From Streptomyces sp. DT2A-34 (GTDB lineage: Bacteria; Actinomycetota; Actinomycetes; Streptomycetales; Streptomycetaceae): 64,000 nt of DNA. The position numbers and the translations under genes are program-made. Below the pieces are notes generated by a model. That model saw nothing but the letters and a program-made list of their open reading frames with translations. It ran no database searches and was not told the origin of the DNA. The stretch covers positions 8,598,001 to 8,662,000 of the forward strand of contig NZ_JASTWJ010000001.1 in assembly GCF_030499515.1 (NCBI RefSeq), read 5' to 3'. Below, piece by piece: positions 21,849 to 32,995 of this stretch (the stretch's first letter is position 1; each line of letters begins with the position of its first letter).

Positions 21849-23234
21849 ATGACCACCCTCCACGAACCCGCGGTCACCTCCGGCGCCGACGCCCTGTCCG
21901 TGTGGCCCGGCTCCACCGCCGAGCCCCGGCCGGGCGCCCTCTCCGTCGGCGGCGTGCCCCTGGCCGAGGTCGCCGATCGCTTCGGCACTCCCGTCTACGT
22001 CCTGGACGAGGCCGAGGTGCGCGAACGCTGCCGTACGTACCGGCATGTCTTCCCCGACGCCGAAGTCCTCTACGCGGCCAAGGCGTTCCTGTGCCGGGCG
22101 ATGGTCCACCAGGACTTCGGCTGGATGGACGAGGAGGGACTCGGACTCGACGTCTGCTCGGCCGGTGAACTCGAACTCGCGGTCACCACCGGATTCCCGC
22201 CCGACAGGATCGTCCTGCACGGCAACGCCAAGTCCCCGCGCGACCTGGAGACCGCCCTGCGCCTCGGGGTCGGCCGTATCGTCATCGACAGCCCGTCGGA
22301 GATCGCCCGGCCGGCCGCGGCGGTCGGAATCGGCGGCCACCAGAAGGTGAGGGTCCGCGTCGTGCCCGGCATCAGCGCCGGCGGGCACGAGAAGATCCGC
22401 ACCGGTACCGGTACCGGGACCAGAAGTTCGGTCTGTCCGCCCCCACTCTCGGCTTCGCTCGAACGGGAGGTGCCCCCCCTCGACGGGTACGCACACCACG
22501 CCATCGCCCGCGTGCTCGACCAGCCGCAGCTCCAACTGGCCGGTCTCCACTGCCACTTGGGCTCACAGATCACCAGTGTCAAGCCCTACCTGGCCGCCGT
22601 ACGGCGCATGGTCGGCCTCATGGCCGGCCTGCACGAACAGCACGGCCTCGTCCTCCCCGAACTCGACCTGGGCGGCGGTCACGGCATCGCCTACCGGCCC
22701 GGTGAACCGGCCCTGGACCTGACCTTGCCGGCCCGCAAGGTGCGTGCGGAACTGATCGAGGCGTGCACGGTAGCGGGGCTCGCCGTGCCGCGCCTCATCA
22801 TCGAACCCGGGCGGGCGATAGCGGGCCCGGCGGGGATCGCGCTCTACCGCGTCCTCTCCGTCAAGCGCACCGGCTCGCACACGTACGTCGCCGTCGACGG
22901 CGGCATGAGCGACAACCCCCGGCCTGCCCTGTACGGCGTCCGGTACGCGCCCCGCCTCGTGGGCCGGCGCAGCACCGCCGCCCCGAGCCCGGTGACCGTG
23001 GTGGGCCGTCACTGCGAGGCGGGCGACGTCGTCGCCGAGGTCGACCTCCCCGCCGACATCCGTCCCGGAGACCTGCTCGCCGTCCCGGCCGCCGGCGCCT
23101 ACCACCTGGCCATGGCCTCCGGCCGCAACCTGGTCGGCCGCCCACCGGTGGCCGCCGTGGACCACGGCCACGCCCGGCTCCTGATCCGCCGCGAGTCCTT
23201 GGACGACATCCGTAGCCGCGACATCGGCCTGTAG
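21849..23234 (+). CDS. lysA: Diaminopimelate decarboxylase (LysA), altered by an insertion
   Basis: 461 residues, fold-type III PLP decarboxylase converting meso-diaminopimelate to lysine. The PLP lysine is in VLYAAKAFLCRAM; GLHCHLGSQI, LDLGGGHGIAY and EPGRAIAGPAG are present. The usual KFG-containing loop is not in frame. After KIRTGT the gene reads about 21 foreign residues (TRSSVCPPPLSASLEREVPP) and then returns at DGYAHHAIARV. DQKFGLS is still encoded at 22418-22438, but in another frame. Activity is therefore doubtful. Coupling to a SAV_915 gene suggests a paralogue beside the housekeeping lysA. Confidence 0.85.
   Translation: MTTLHEPAVTSGADALSVWPGSTAEPRPGALSVGGVPLAEVADRFGTPVYVLDEAEVRERCRTYRHVFPDAEVLYAAKAFLCRAMVHQDFGWMDEEGLGLDVCSAGELELAVTTGFPPDRIVLHGNAKSPRDLETALRLGVGRIVIDSPSEIARPAAAVGIGGHQKVRVRVVPGISAGGHEKIRTGTGTGTRSSVCPPPLSASLEREVPPLDGYAHHAIARVLDQPQLQLAGLHCHLGSQITSVKPYLAAVRRMVGLMAGLHEQHGLVLPELDLGGGHGIAYRPGEPALDLTLPARKVRAELIEACTVAGLAVPRLIIEPGRAIAGPAGIALYRVLSVKRTGSHTYVAVDGGMSDNPRPALYGVRYAPRLVGRRSTAAPSPVTVVGRHCEAGDVVAEVDLPADIRPGDLLAVPAAGAYHLAMASGRNLVGRPPVAAVDHGHARLLIRRESLDDIRSRDIGL
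22439..22481 (+). repeat. Streptomyces REP-like element inserted within lysA
   Basis: The stretch CCCCACTCTCGGCTTCGCTC followed by GAACGGGAGGTGCCCCCC is a variant of a short dyad repeat (core CTCTCGGCTTCGCTCGA) that recurs between genes in Streptomyces. Here it lies inside coding sequence. At 43 nt it shifts frame by one, which offsets a two-nucleotide shift in the ACCGGT repeats at 22401-22417. Confidence 0.75.
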
Positions 23235-23360
23235 CCGACGGGCTCCCCGCCCCGCCTCCGGACGAGAGCCGGCCCGGTCGTCGTCCGGAGGCACCGCGGT
23301 CCGGCACCCACCCTCGTCCCGCCCCCTCACAGCCCCCTCCGTAAGGTTCGTCCACCAGGC

Positions 23361-23371
23361 CGAATGTTTCG
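23361..23371 (+). promoter_or_regulatory. Imperfect CGAAA-N-TTTCG operator
   Basis: CGAATGTTTCG, one mismatch from the CGAAA-N-TTTCG box described upstream of actinomycete xylanase genes. It lies about 215 nt before the binding-protein gene. Confidence 0.45.
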
Positions 23372-23525
23372 AGTGACGCCTACTTGCCCTTACGTTGTCG
23401 CCGACATCCCTCAAGGCCCGCCCCCGCAGTCACACTTGGCGGCAGATTCACCGCGTACAAGGGGTTGCCACCGTTTGGCAGCTGTCTCTAGGGTGCGGCA
23501 ACGACGCAGCTTTCTGGATCAACTC

Positions 23526-23536
23526 CGAAACTTTCG
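23526..23536 (+). promoter_or_regulatory. CGAAA-N-TTTCG xylan-type operator
   Basis: A perfect 11-bp palindrome CGAAACTTTCG 50 nt before the binding-protein start. This box is associated with LacI-family control of xylan-use genes in Streptomyces. No regulator gene is nearby, so control would act in trans. Confidence 0.7.
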
Positions 23537-23585
23537 ATCCAGCGGACGGCCGTGGACGGGCCGTCCCGTACCCAAGGAGCGCATG

Positions 23586-24881
23586 ATGGGCGACCCGGGA
23601 CTGTCCCGCCGCGGCTTCCTCGCGGCCTCCGCCACAGCCGGTCTGAGCATGACGGCACTGAGCGGTTGCGGCGGCGACGCGGACGGAGGGTCGTCGGACG
23701 GGACGACCACCATCGAGTGGTGGAACATCTCCACCGCCGAGCCGACGAGGGGCGTCTGGGCGGCGCTGGCAAAGAAGTTCGAAGCCCAGAACCCCAAGGT
23801 GAAGATAAAGATCGTCCAGATGGAGAACGACGCCTTCAAATCCAAGATGACGGCACTGACCGCCTCGGGGAAGCTGCCCGACATCTTCCACACCTGGGGC
23901 GGTGGCGTGCTCAAGCAGCAGGTCGACGCCGGGCTCGTCGAGGACCTCACCGACCGCACGAAGGACTTCGCCGACGGCCTGCTGCCGGTCGCCAAGAAGC
24001 CGTACATCCTCGACGAGAAGGTGTACGGCATCCCGTTCGACATGGGCATGATCGGGTTCTGGTACAACAAGGCGCTCTTCAAGGACGCGGGCATCACCGA
24101 GCCGCCGACCACCTGGAGCGGCTTCCTCGACGCCGTGCGCGAACTGAAGGCGAAGGGCACCACCCCGCTGGCCCTGGCGGGCAAGGAGAAGTGGCCCGGC
24201 ATGTACTACTGGGCCTACCTCGCGATGCGCACCGCCGGTGCCGCCGCCCTGCAGAGGGCCTACGACGACAAGGACTTCACCGGCGACGCCTTTGTCCAGG
24301 CCGGTCAGCACCTCCAGGAACTCGTCGACCTCCAGCCCTTCCAGAAGGGCTTCCTCGGCGCCGCCTACTCCACCCCCACCGGCCAGGCCGCGGCCGTCGG
24401 CAACGGCAAGGCGGCGATGGAACTCATGGGCCAGTGGGCCCCGGTCGTGCAGGCGGACGCCGGCAAGGGCCTCGGCGACGACCTCGGGTTCTTCCCGTTC
24501 CCGGCGGTCGAGGGTGGCAACGGCGAGATCACCGAGGTGTTCGGCGGGGGCGGCGGACATGCCCTGCGCAGCGGAGCCCCGCAGGCCGCCGTCGACTTCC
24601 TCAAGTTCTTCGCCTCGGAGGCCACCGACCGGGAACTGGTCGCGAAGACGGGCATCCTCCCGGTCGTGCCGGCGGCCGAGAGCGCCATCAAGGACCCCAA
24701 CATCAAGGCTGTACAGGCGCAGTTGAAGGCCGCCACCGGCTTCCAGCTCTATCTCGACCAGGCGTACGCGCCGGCCGTGGGCCAGGAGGTCAACGACAGC
24801 GTTGCCGCGCTCATCGCCGGGTCCAAGTCTCCCCAGCAGGTCAGCGAGTCGATCACGCAGACCGCGAAGGAAGAGCAGTAG
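23586..24881 (+). CDS. ABC transporter sugar-binding lipoprotein
   Basis: 431 residues, family 1 extracellular solute-binding protein. A twin-arginine signal (LSRRGFLAASATAG) runs into a lipobox LSGC at about residue 24, indicating a Tat-exported lipoprotein. The mature part starts TTIEWWNIS and includes LPDIFHTWGGGVLKQQVDAG. AAGGAG lies 6 nt before the second of two adjacent ATGs, chosen as start. First gene of a unit with two permeases and a GH10 xylanase and with a CGAAA-N-TTTCG operator, so xylobiose or xylo-oligosaccharides are the likely ligand. The ATPase must come from elsewhere, such as a shared MsiK-type subunit. Confidence 0.88.
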   Translation: MGDPGLSRRGFLAASATAGLSMTALSGCGGDADGGSSDGTTTIEWWNISTAEPTRGVWAALAKKFEAQNPKVKIKIVQMENDAFKSKMTALTASGKLPDIFHTWGGGVLKQQVDAGLVEDLTDRTKDFADGLLPVAKKPYILDEKVYGIPFDMGMIGFWYNKALFKDAGITEPPTTWSGFLDAVRELKAKGTTPLALAGKEKWPGMYYWAYLAMRTAGAAALQRAYDDKDFTGDAFVQAGQHLQELVDLQPFQKGFLGAAYSTPTGQAAAVGNGKAAMELMGQWAPVVQADAGKGLGDDLGFFPFPAVEGGNGEITEVFGGGGGHALRSGAPQAAVDFLKFFASEATDRELVAKTGILPVVPAAESAIKDPNIKAVQAQLKAATGFQLYLDQAYAPAVGQEVNDSVAALIAGSKSPQQVSESITQTAKEEQ

Positions 24882-24887
24882 CCGGCG

Positions 24888-25891
24888 ATGACCTCCACGT
24901 TCCTGCCGGACAAGCGGACCGGCCCCGACGGCCCCGATGCCGACGTTCCGCCCCCGTCCGCCGGCGCGGCAAGGGGGCGGGCCCGGCGGCGCGCGCTGCA
25001 CTGGCTCACCGCGGTCGCGTTCCAGGTGCCCGCCCTGGTGCTCTTCCTCGTCCTGGTGCTGCTGCCGATCCTGTTCGCGACGTACGCGGCCTTCTTCCGC
25101 TGGGGCGGCTTCGGCATGCCCTCCGACTACATCGGCACCGACAACTTCACCCGGCTCTTCGAGGACCCCGTCTTCCTCGGGGACCTGTGGCGCTGCCTGC
25201 TCCTGGTCGCGCTGTCGGTGGCCGTCCAGCTGCCGTTCGCGCTCGCCATGGCCGTACTGCTCAACCAGAGGCTGCGCGGCCGGGCGGTGTACCGGATGCT
25301 GTTCTTCGCGCCGTACGTGCTGTCCGAGGCGATCACGGGGGTGCTGTTCAGCATGGTCTTCGCCCCCGACGACGGCCTCGCCGACCATCTCCTGGGCTAT
25401 GTAGGGCTGGCCGGACTGGGCGGGGAGTGGTTCGCCGACCCGTCCACGGTGATGGCGACGCTCTTCCTGGTCATGACGTGGAAGTACTTCGGCTTCCACA
25501 TGATGCTCTACCTGGCCGGGCTCCAGTCCATCCCGCGCGAGTTGACCGAGGCCGCGCTGATCGACGGCGCGAACGCCTGGCAGCGCTTCCGCAGCGTCAC
25601 CCTGCCGCTGCTCGCGCCCACCCTGCGCATCAGTGCCTTCCTGTCCGTCATCGGGTCGATCCAGCTCTTCGACCTGGTGTGGGTCACCACCGCGGGCGGT
25701 CCCGACCACCACTCCGAGACCATGGCCGTGACCATGTTCCAGTACGGCTTCAAGCGCTACCAGGTCGGCTACGCCAGCGCGATCAGTGTGGTCATGTTCG
25801 GCATCAGCCTCGTCTTCGCCCTCGCCTACCAGCGGTTCGTGCTCCGCCGAGACCTCCAAGGGGCCACCACGACGATGAGGGGAGACGCCAA

Positions 25892-25895
<4 letters not shown>
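24888..25895 (+). CDS. Sugar ABC transporter permease (MalF type)
   Basis: 335 residues, six predicted transmembrane helices after a Pro/Ala-rich N-terminus. The cytoplasmic EAA loop is present at about residues 220-240 (ELTEAALIDGANAWQRFRSV), which contacts the ATPase. SBP-transporter features FFAPYVLSEAITGVLFSMVF and WVTTAGGPDHHSE fit the binding-protein-dependent MalF family. The gene starts 6 nt after the binding-protein stop, and its TGA overlaps the next GTG. It is the first membrane subunit of the presumed xylo-oligosaccharide importer. Confidence 0.9.
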
Positions 25896-27860
<1,965 letters not shown>

Positions 27861-27880
27861 ATACCCGCTACGGTGCGTGA

Positions 27881-27907
27881 CCGGCCCCGGACGCACGTGG
27901 GGGCCGG
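27881..27907 (+). terminator. Terminator after the xylanase gene
   Basis: CCGGCCCC (27881-27888) pairs with GGGGCCGG (27900-27907) across an 11-nt loop, 20 nt after the xylanase stop. Confidence 0.65.
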
Positions 27908-28005
27908 CTCGCAGTCAGGGTCTGCGACCGGCCCCTGGGGTACGCCGGGCGTCCGTCGAGCCGCCCGGTGGTGCGGGCCTGACCGGTGTGTTCCGCCGGC
28001 AGGCG

Positions 28006-28212
28006 TTATGCGGCGGTCATCACCTTGCCGGTGCCCAGCGGACGGTGCGGGGCGATGATCTGGCCGTCCGGCAGGAGCTCACCGGTGTCCTCGAAGAGCA
28101 GAACACCGTTGCACAGCAGGCTCCACCCCTGCTCCGGGTGGTGCGCCACGAGACGGGCGGATTCCCGGTCGGCGGAGTCGGCTGAGGGACACGGTGGCTG
28201 GTGCTGGCACAT
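28006..28212 (-). CDS. DUF5999 family small protein
   Basis: 68 residues, starting MCQHQPPCPSADSADRESAR and continuing VAHHPEQGWSLLCNGVLLFE, DTGELLPDGQIIAPHRP. It matches the very conserved Streptomyces DUF5999 family. Two N-terminal cysteines (CxHxPPC) and His residues could bind metal, but no function is established. No signal peptide. The ribosome site is weak. It stands alone between the xylan unit and an unrelated gene. Confidence 0.85.
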   Translation of the reverse strand: MCQHQPPCPSADSADRESARLVAHHPEQGWSLLCNGVLLFEDTGELLPDGQIIAPHRPLGTGKVMTAA

Positions 28213-28595
28213 GGAAGGGATCTTTCGCTCTGTCGTGACGTGTGATGTGACTGTGGTGGTGTCTGTTTCGCGGCGTGAAGCCTCGTTCATGGCCGCCCCC
28301 CGTTGATGATTGGTCGGTCGGAACCCAGTGTTGCCCCACGGGCGTCAATCCGCAGGGATTTCGCAGCACCGCTTCTCACAGGTTGATGACGCCTCACTCG
28401 CGCGGACGGTTCAGCCCAACTCCACCGTCATTTCGGGTGGTTCGACATGGTCGGATGGGGCTAGTCCGGAGGGTCGGGGGACTTGCGGGGCTCATTCGAG
28501 CACATTCTCGCTCGTACGAGTTATTTACGGTTCGTGCGTGCGTGTTTTCTGTTGTCCGACACGAGCCTAATCCCACCGCCCTGATTCCAGCGCAA
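28213..28595. other. Intergenic region
   Basis: About 380 nt with no recognisable gene. It includes the promoter side of the DUF5999 gene on the minus strand and is noticeably lower in GC around 28400-28560 than the flanking genes. Confidence 0.4.
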
Positions 28596-28644
28596 ACACC
28601 GCCGTACCCCGCTGCCGGAATCGGGCAGCGGGGTACGGCGGTGT
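28596..28644. terminator. Perfect 21-bp hairpin terminator
   Basis: The arms at 28596-28616 and 28624-28644 are fully complementary over 21 bp with a GGAATCG loop. The hairpin begins 15 nt past the stop of the minus-strand gene ending at 28660. Confidence 0.85.
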
Positions 28645-28659
28645 ACGCGCGGTGTGCTG

Positions 28660-29253
28660 TCAGGCGGGCGAGCCGAGCAGCGGAGGCAGCGGAGCCTGGG
28701 TCGCCCGATGCGTGAGCACCGGGAGCAGCTCGGCGACCCGGTGCGGCACATGGGCCGCGATGCCGGGCGGGGCCGGGGCCAGCGGCACGAGGATGTCCGT
28801 GCCGTCGGGGTGCCCGGTGGTGCCGTCCGCGGCGCAGTCGCCGTGCAGCCAGAGGGTCAGCATGTAGAGGCCGGGGAACGACAGCAGGCGCGGCTGGTAG
28901 GCCTGCGTGATCGTCTCGGCCTGGCGCAGCGCCCGCTCGGTGGAGGCGATGTAGGGGCCCTCGAAGAAGTGCGAGAAGGCCCAGCCGTCGGGCGTCAGCC
29001 GGGTCTCGGCCGCGGCCACCGCCCGGTCGCCGCAGCGGATCAGGAAACGCCAGCCGGCCAGCCGGGTCGCGGCCACACCGGCCGGCGTGATCTCGTCCAC
29101 GACATGGACGGGCAGCGGGAGTTCGGGTGTCGCGGGCCCCTGGGCGGCGCGCAGGGAGGGAGTTCGGGCCTCACTGACCGCGGTGGGCGAGCCGAGTGCG
29201 GTGAGGACGGAGCGAAGTGCGGGCGCGGGAGCCGGGGGGACATGCAGCGGCAT
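28660..29253 (-). CDS. Conserved hypothetical protein
   Basis: 197 residues, not recognised. A Pro/Ala-rich N-terminus of about 45 residues leads to a mixed alpha/beta part with LAGWRFLIRCGDRAVAAAET, FSHFFEGPYIASTERALRQA and LLSFPGLYMLTLWLHGD, and a Pro-rich end. No signal peptide or transmembrane helix. GAGG lies about 9 nt before the ATG. The coding bias is normal and a strong terminator follows, so it is likely expressed. Related proteins seem to occur in Streptomyces without assigned function. Confidence 0.65.
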   Translation of the reverse strand: MPLHVPPAPAPALRSVLTALGSPTAVSEARTPSLRAAQGPATPELPLPVHVVDEITPAGVAATRLAGWRFLIRCGDRAVAAAETRLTPDGWAFSHFFEGPYIASTERALRQAETITQAYQPRLLSFPGLYMLTLWLHGDCAADGTTGHPDGTDILVPLAPAPPGIAAHVPHRVAELLPVLTHRATQAPLPPLLGSPA

Positions 29254-29812
29254 GGTGGGTCGCCTCTCTCATTCGACAGGCACGGTGGCGCGAGGGCGGG
29301 GCGGGGGCGGACGGCGCTGTCAGCTCACGAAGGTCAGAGAGGCGGGGGCCGGGGTCTGGGGGTGAGAGGTGCGGGTGAGGCCTGTCGTACGTCACCTGGA
29401 CGGCAGGTCCTGGACCGCGGGCGCCAACCCTCTGCCTTGATTGCGGAGTTTATACGACGAGTGTTCAGACGGTGTTTCGTCTAACCGCTTTTGGTGCACC
29501 CGGCAAGGGTCCATTCGGTCGGCGATATGCGGGAATCATCCCGATTGCCGGCCGGTCGTGCGGCGATGACCTCGAAAAATGCCCCGGGTGCGGTCGGCCA
29601 ATTCTCGTCGGCGTTTTTCACGAGTTCGTGAGCCGACCGAAACTGCACAGTGGTCCATGCCTGGTGAATGTGCCGCCGGTCACGTCCGACAGCCTAGCGG
29701 GCGCCGGCCTCACGCGGGACGTTATCGATCGCTTCGGCTGGGCATCATCCCACCTGACCCGGGAGACCGGCGGCCCGGTCTTCGGTCCGCTCATCCGAGG
29801 AGGGAAGCTTCG
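29254..29812. other. Divergent intergenic region, no gene seen
   Basis: 559 nt between the divergent hypothetical gene and the GCS2-type gene, so promoters for both are expected here. The stretch 29430-29600 is AT-richer than its surroundings. A small hairpin AGACCGG-CGGC-CCGGTCT (29764-29781) lies just before the ribosome site of the downstream gene. Confidence 0.45.
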
Positions 29813-31330
29813 ATGGGGGAGAAGGTCGTGGCAGGTCGGTTCGATCTGTCCGATCGCCAGCGCTACCGCCACAAGCTGCGGCAGTGCCTGACGGGCCTGG
29901 AGCGGCTGCTGGAGGCGAAGCGGTTCGACCGCCCCAAGAACCTCATGGGGCTGGAGATCGAGTTGAATCTCACCGGCGCCGACGGCATGCCGAAAATGTT
30001 GAATGCGCAGGTACTCGAGCGGATCGCGAGCCGCGACTTCCAAACAGAACTCGCCATGTTCAATCTGGAAGTCAACATAGCCCCACATCGATTGCAGGGG
30101 CGGGTATTCGACCGGCTCGCCGAGGAACTCCGTACGTCACTGGCATATGCCGACCGAAAAGCGGGGGAGCTCGACGCGGGAATCGTGATGATCGGCATTC
30201 TGCCGACCCTCGACCGCGACGACCTGGTCTCCTCGAACCTCTCCGACGTCGATCGCTACGCCCTCCTCAACGACCAGATCGTGGCCGCCCGAGGCGAGGA
30301 CTTCACGCTCGACATCGACGGCGTGGAGCATCTGACGTGCACGTCGAAGTCCATCGCGCCCGAGGCCGCCTGCACCTCTGTGCAACTGCACCTCCAGGTC
30401 ACCCCGGGCCGCTTCGCCGACGTGTGGAACGCGGCCCAGGCGGTCGCCGCGGCCCAGGTCGCCGTGGGTGCCAACTCGCCCTTCCTCTTCGGGCGGGAGC
30501 TGTGGCGCGAGTCGCGCCCGCCGCTGTTCCAGCAGTCCACCGACACCCGCCCGCCCGAACTCCAGGCCCAGGGCGTGCGGCCGCGCACCTGGTTCGGGGA
30601 GCGGTGGATCTCCTCGGCGTACGACCTCTTCGAGGAGAACCTGCGCTTCTTCCCGGCCCTGCTGCCGATCTGCGACGACGAGGACCCGCTCGAGGTGCTC
30701 GACGCCGGCGGCGTACCCACACTCGCCGAGCTCGTCCTGCACAACGGCACCGTCTACCGCTGGAACCGCCCGGTCTACGGCATCGCCGACGGCGTCCCGC
30801 ACCTGCGCGTGGAGAACCGCGTGCTGCCCGCCGGGCCCACCGTCACGGACGTCATCGCCAACGCGGCCTTCTACTACGGCGTCGTCCGCGCCCTCGCCGA
30901 GGAGCCGCGGCCGGTGTGGACGCGGCTGCCCTTCGAGGCGGCGGCCGCCAACTTCGACGCGGCGTGCGAGCACGGCATCGACGCCCGGCTGCGCTGGCCC
31001 CGTCGGGGGCGGTACGGCGGTACGGCCGAGGTCGACGCGGTGAGCCTCGTACGCGACGAACTGCTGCCCCTGGCCGAGGCCGGCCTGGACGCCTGGGGAG
31101 TCGAGCCGGCCGACCGGGATCTGTACCTGGGCGTCATCGAGGAGCGGTGCCGCAGGCGCATCAACGGGGCGTCCTGGCAGTCGGCCACCTTCCACCGGGC
31201 CCTGGAGTCCGGGCTGACCCGAGAGGCGGCACTGGCGGCGACGACCCGCCGATACCGCGAGCTGATGCACCGCGGGGACCCGGTGCACACCTGGCCGGTC
31301 GGATTGCTGGAGCCGGTGCCGCTGGGGTGA
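29813..31330 (+). CDS. Glutamate-cysteine ligase (GCS2-like) family protein
   Basis: 505 residues of the GCS2/YbdK-like ATP-grasp-related ligase family: LMGLEIELNLTGADGMPKML, FNLEVNIAPH, HLTCTSKSIAPEAACTSVQL and LRVENRVLPAGPT. Family members join glutamate to an amine such as cysteine. The long C-terminal part (EERCRRRINGASWQSATFHR) is typical of actinobacterial versions, whose substrate is undefined; mycothiol producers do not need glutathione. GAGGAGG (29797-29803) lies 9 nt before the ATG. It has no operon partner. Confidence 0.85.
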   Translation: MGEKVVAGRFDLSDRQRYRHKLRQCLTGLERLLEAKRFDRPKNLMGLEIELNLTGADGMPKMLNAQVLERIASRDFQTELAMFNLEVNIAPHRLQGRVFDRLAEELRTSLAYADRKAGELDAGIVMIGILPTLDRDDLVSSNLSDVDRYALLNDQIVAARGEDFTLDIDGVEHLTCTSKSIAPEAACTSVQLHLQVTPGRFADVWNAAQAVAAAQVAVGANSPFLFGRELWRESRPPLFQQSTDTRPPELQAQGVRPRTWFGERWISSAYDLFEENLRFFPALLPICDDEDPLEVLDAGGVPTLAELVLHNGTVYRWNRPVYGIADGVPHLRVENRVLPAGPTVTDVIANAAFYYGVVRALAEEPRPVWTRLPFEAAAANFDAACEHGIDARLRWPRRGRYGGTAEVDAVSLVRDELLPLAEAGLDAWGVEPADRDLYLGVIEERCRRRINGASWQSATFHRALESGLTREAALAATTRRYRELMHRGDPVHTWPVGLLEPVPLG

Positions 31331-31344
31331 CGGCCGCGGCGGTT

Positions 31345-31938
31345 GTCCGGGGCAGGTCGGAGCCTCCCGTCGCCCCGGCGATGCGGTCGGCCTCCTCCCG
31401 GTCGGCGTCGGGGCCGACGGTGATCATGAGGCCGTCGCCGCCTTGTACGCGGCGAGAGCGGTCTCGTGCAGACCGGTCGCGCCGTTCGGCATCGGCGCCG
31501 GCTCGCCGAACGCCGCGGAGAGTCGGTCGTCAGCTCCGCCTGGTCGAGGGGGTACGGGTAGGCGAGCCGGGCCGTCTTCGGAGGGAAGAAGTCCAGGCTG
31601 CCGCCGCCGTCCGCCCCTGAGTTGTGCGTGTACGCCGCCTGCTCGCTGACGACCAGCGCCTGGTTCCGCTTCGGATTGCCCTGCTCCGAGGCATCGCGCG
31701 GCAGCGTGTCCAGGACCTGGCCGGCACTGTCCAGGACGCGCTGCGCCAGCGCCTTCATCAGTGCGGCGGCCTGCGCGTCCCCACTCTCGACCGCGGCGAC
31801 GACCGTACCGCCGGCGACGGCCAGGGCGAGGGCCGTCGCCGGCGGCCACCGTACGACGGCGGGCGCGTCGCCGAGGGGTGCGTCGGCGGGGGCCCTGCCG
31901 CCCGCTCCATACTGATCGGGCAAGCTGTGACGTCCCAT
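31345..31938 (-). pseudogene. Relic of a substrate-binding/VWA-domain protein
   Basis: Three pieces in different frames read as one decayed gene. From 31938 the first gives a hydrophobic N-terminal segment (ALALAVAGGTVVAAVESG), then ALMKALAQRVLDSAGQVLD, NQALVVSEQAAYTHNSG and LDFFPPKTARLAYPYPLDQA. After a frameshift near 31520 comes LSAAFGEPAPMPNGATGLHE, ALAAYKAATAS and a stop. A third frame from 31427 gives MITVGPDADREEADRIAGAT. The order resembles actinobacterial proteins with a solute-binding-like half and a von Willebrand A half, with most of each deleted. Confidence 0.6.
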
Positions 31939-32132
31939 GACGGTGGTGCCCCGCCCTGTTTCCCTGCTGAACCTTGTGCCGGAGTACGGCCGTATGGCAG
32001 GCGAAGGGGCGGTACGCCCCGTACGGCGCCCGTCTCCCCAACGGCCTGTCGCGCACGGTCTTCGTAACTGCTTTCGAGACCCTGGCGGCGTGGCGATGAG
32101 GATGCGGCGGGATTACTCAACTGGAGGCAGGT

Positions 32133-32933
32133 GTGCAGGGCGAGGCAGGCCCCGTGGCCGATTCTTTTCCGCATGAGCGGCCCTCGCGACGGACTTTCCG
32201 CGATGAGACGCTGCTTGTTCTGGGGCTTTCGCTCGGTGCGAGTGGTGTGTCCGCCCTGATCAGTTTCGTCGGATCGGTCACCAAACCGGGGGGCCTCAAG
32301 GACCAGGCCGCCACCCTCAACGCCTCGGCCGCGCCGGGCCGTCCCTGGCTGGATCTCGCCTGGCAGCTCTTCGGGATCACCACCGCCCTGGTGCCCGTCG
32401 CCCTCGTCGCGCACTTCCTTCTGCGCGAGGGAGCGGGCCTGCGCACCCTCGGCTTCGACCGGACCCGCCCCTGGCCGGACCTCGGCCGTGGGGCGGCGAT
32501 CGCGGCGTTGATCGGCAGCACCGGAATCGCCTTCTACCTGGCCGCCCGTGGACTCGGCTTCAACCTCACCGTGGTGCCCGAGGCGCTGCCCGACGTGTGG
32601 TGGAAGTACCCGGTGCTGATCCTGTCCGCCCTGCAGAACGCGATCCTCGAAGAGGTCATCGTGGTCGGCTATCTGCTGCGCCGGCTGGGCCAGTTGGGCT
32701 GGACGCCGGGCACCGCGCTGGTGGCCAGTTCCGTACTGCGCGGCTCGTACCACCTCTACCAGGGCATCGGCGGGTTCATCGGCAACATGGCGATGGGCGT
32801 GGTCTTCGTGTACCTGTACCGGCGCTGGGGTCGGGTAGGTCCCCTGGTCGTGGCGCATTCCCTGCTCGACATAGGGGCGTTCGTGGGGTACGCGCTGCTG
32901 GCCGGGAAGGTGGGGTGGCTGCCGACGGCGTGA
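32133..32933 (+). CDS. CPBP-family intramembrane metalloprotease
   Basis: 266 residues, about seven to eight transmembrane helices. The CPBP (Abi) motifs are present: EE in NAILEEVIVVGYLLRRL at about residue 171, SSVLRGSYHLYQG with the second-motif His, and VVAHSLLDIGAF. The family includes Rce1-like CAAX proteases and bacteriocin-immunity proteins; the bacterial substrate is unknown. GTG start has GGAGG (32123-32127) 5 nt upstream. It is a monocistronic gene ended by a hairpin at 32942-32975. Confidence 0.9.
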   Translation: MQGEAGPVADSFPHERPSRRTFRDETLLVLGLSLGASGVSALISFVGSVTKPGGLKDQAATLNASAAPGRPWLDLAWQLFGITTALVPVALVAHFLLREGAGLRTLGFDRTRPWPDLGRGAAIAALIGSTGIAFYLAARGLGFNLTVVPEALPDVWWKYPVLILSALQNAILEEVIVVGYLLRRLGQLGWTPGTALVASSVLRGSYHLYQGIGGFIGNMAMGVVFVYLYRRWGRVGPLVVAHSLLDIGAFVGYALLAGKVGWLPTA

Positions 32934-32941
32934 GCCGTTCC

Positions 32942-32975
32942 GAGGGGGCCTACGACGGTTTCGTACGCCCCCTTC
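32942..32975. terminator. Bidirectional terminator
   Basis: GAGGGGGCCTACGA pairs with TCGTACGCCCCCTTC with one bulge. It lies between the convergent CPBP and PhzF genes. Confidence 0.75.
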
Positions 32976-32995
32976 GTCATGCCGGGCCGCCCCGC

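Noticed and set aside
23552..25890. Long plus-strand frame through the binding protein and first permease
   Set aside because: It is an Arg/Gly-rich shadow; only its 3' part from the GTG at 25892 is the real second permease.
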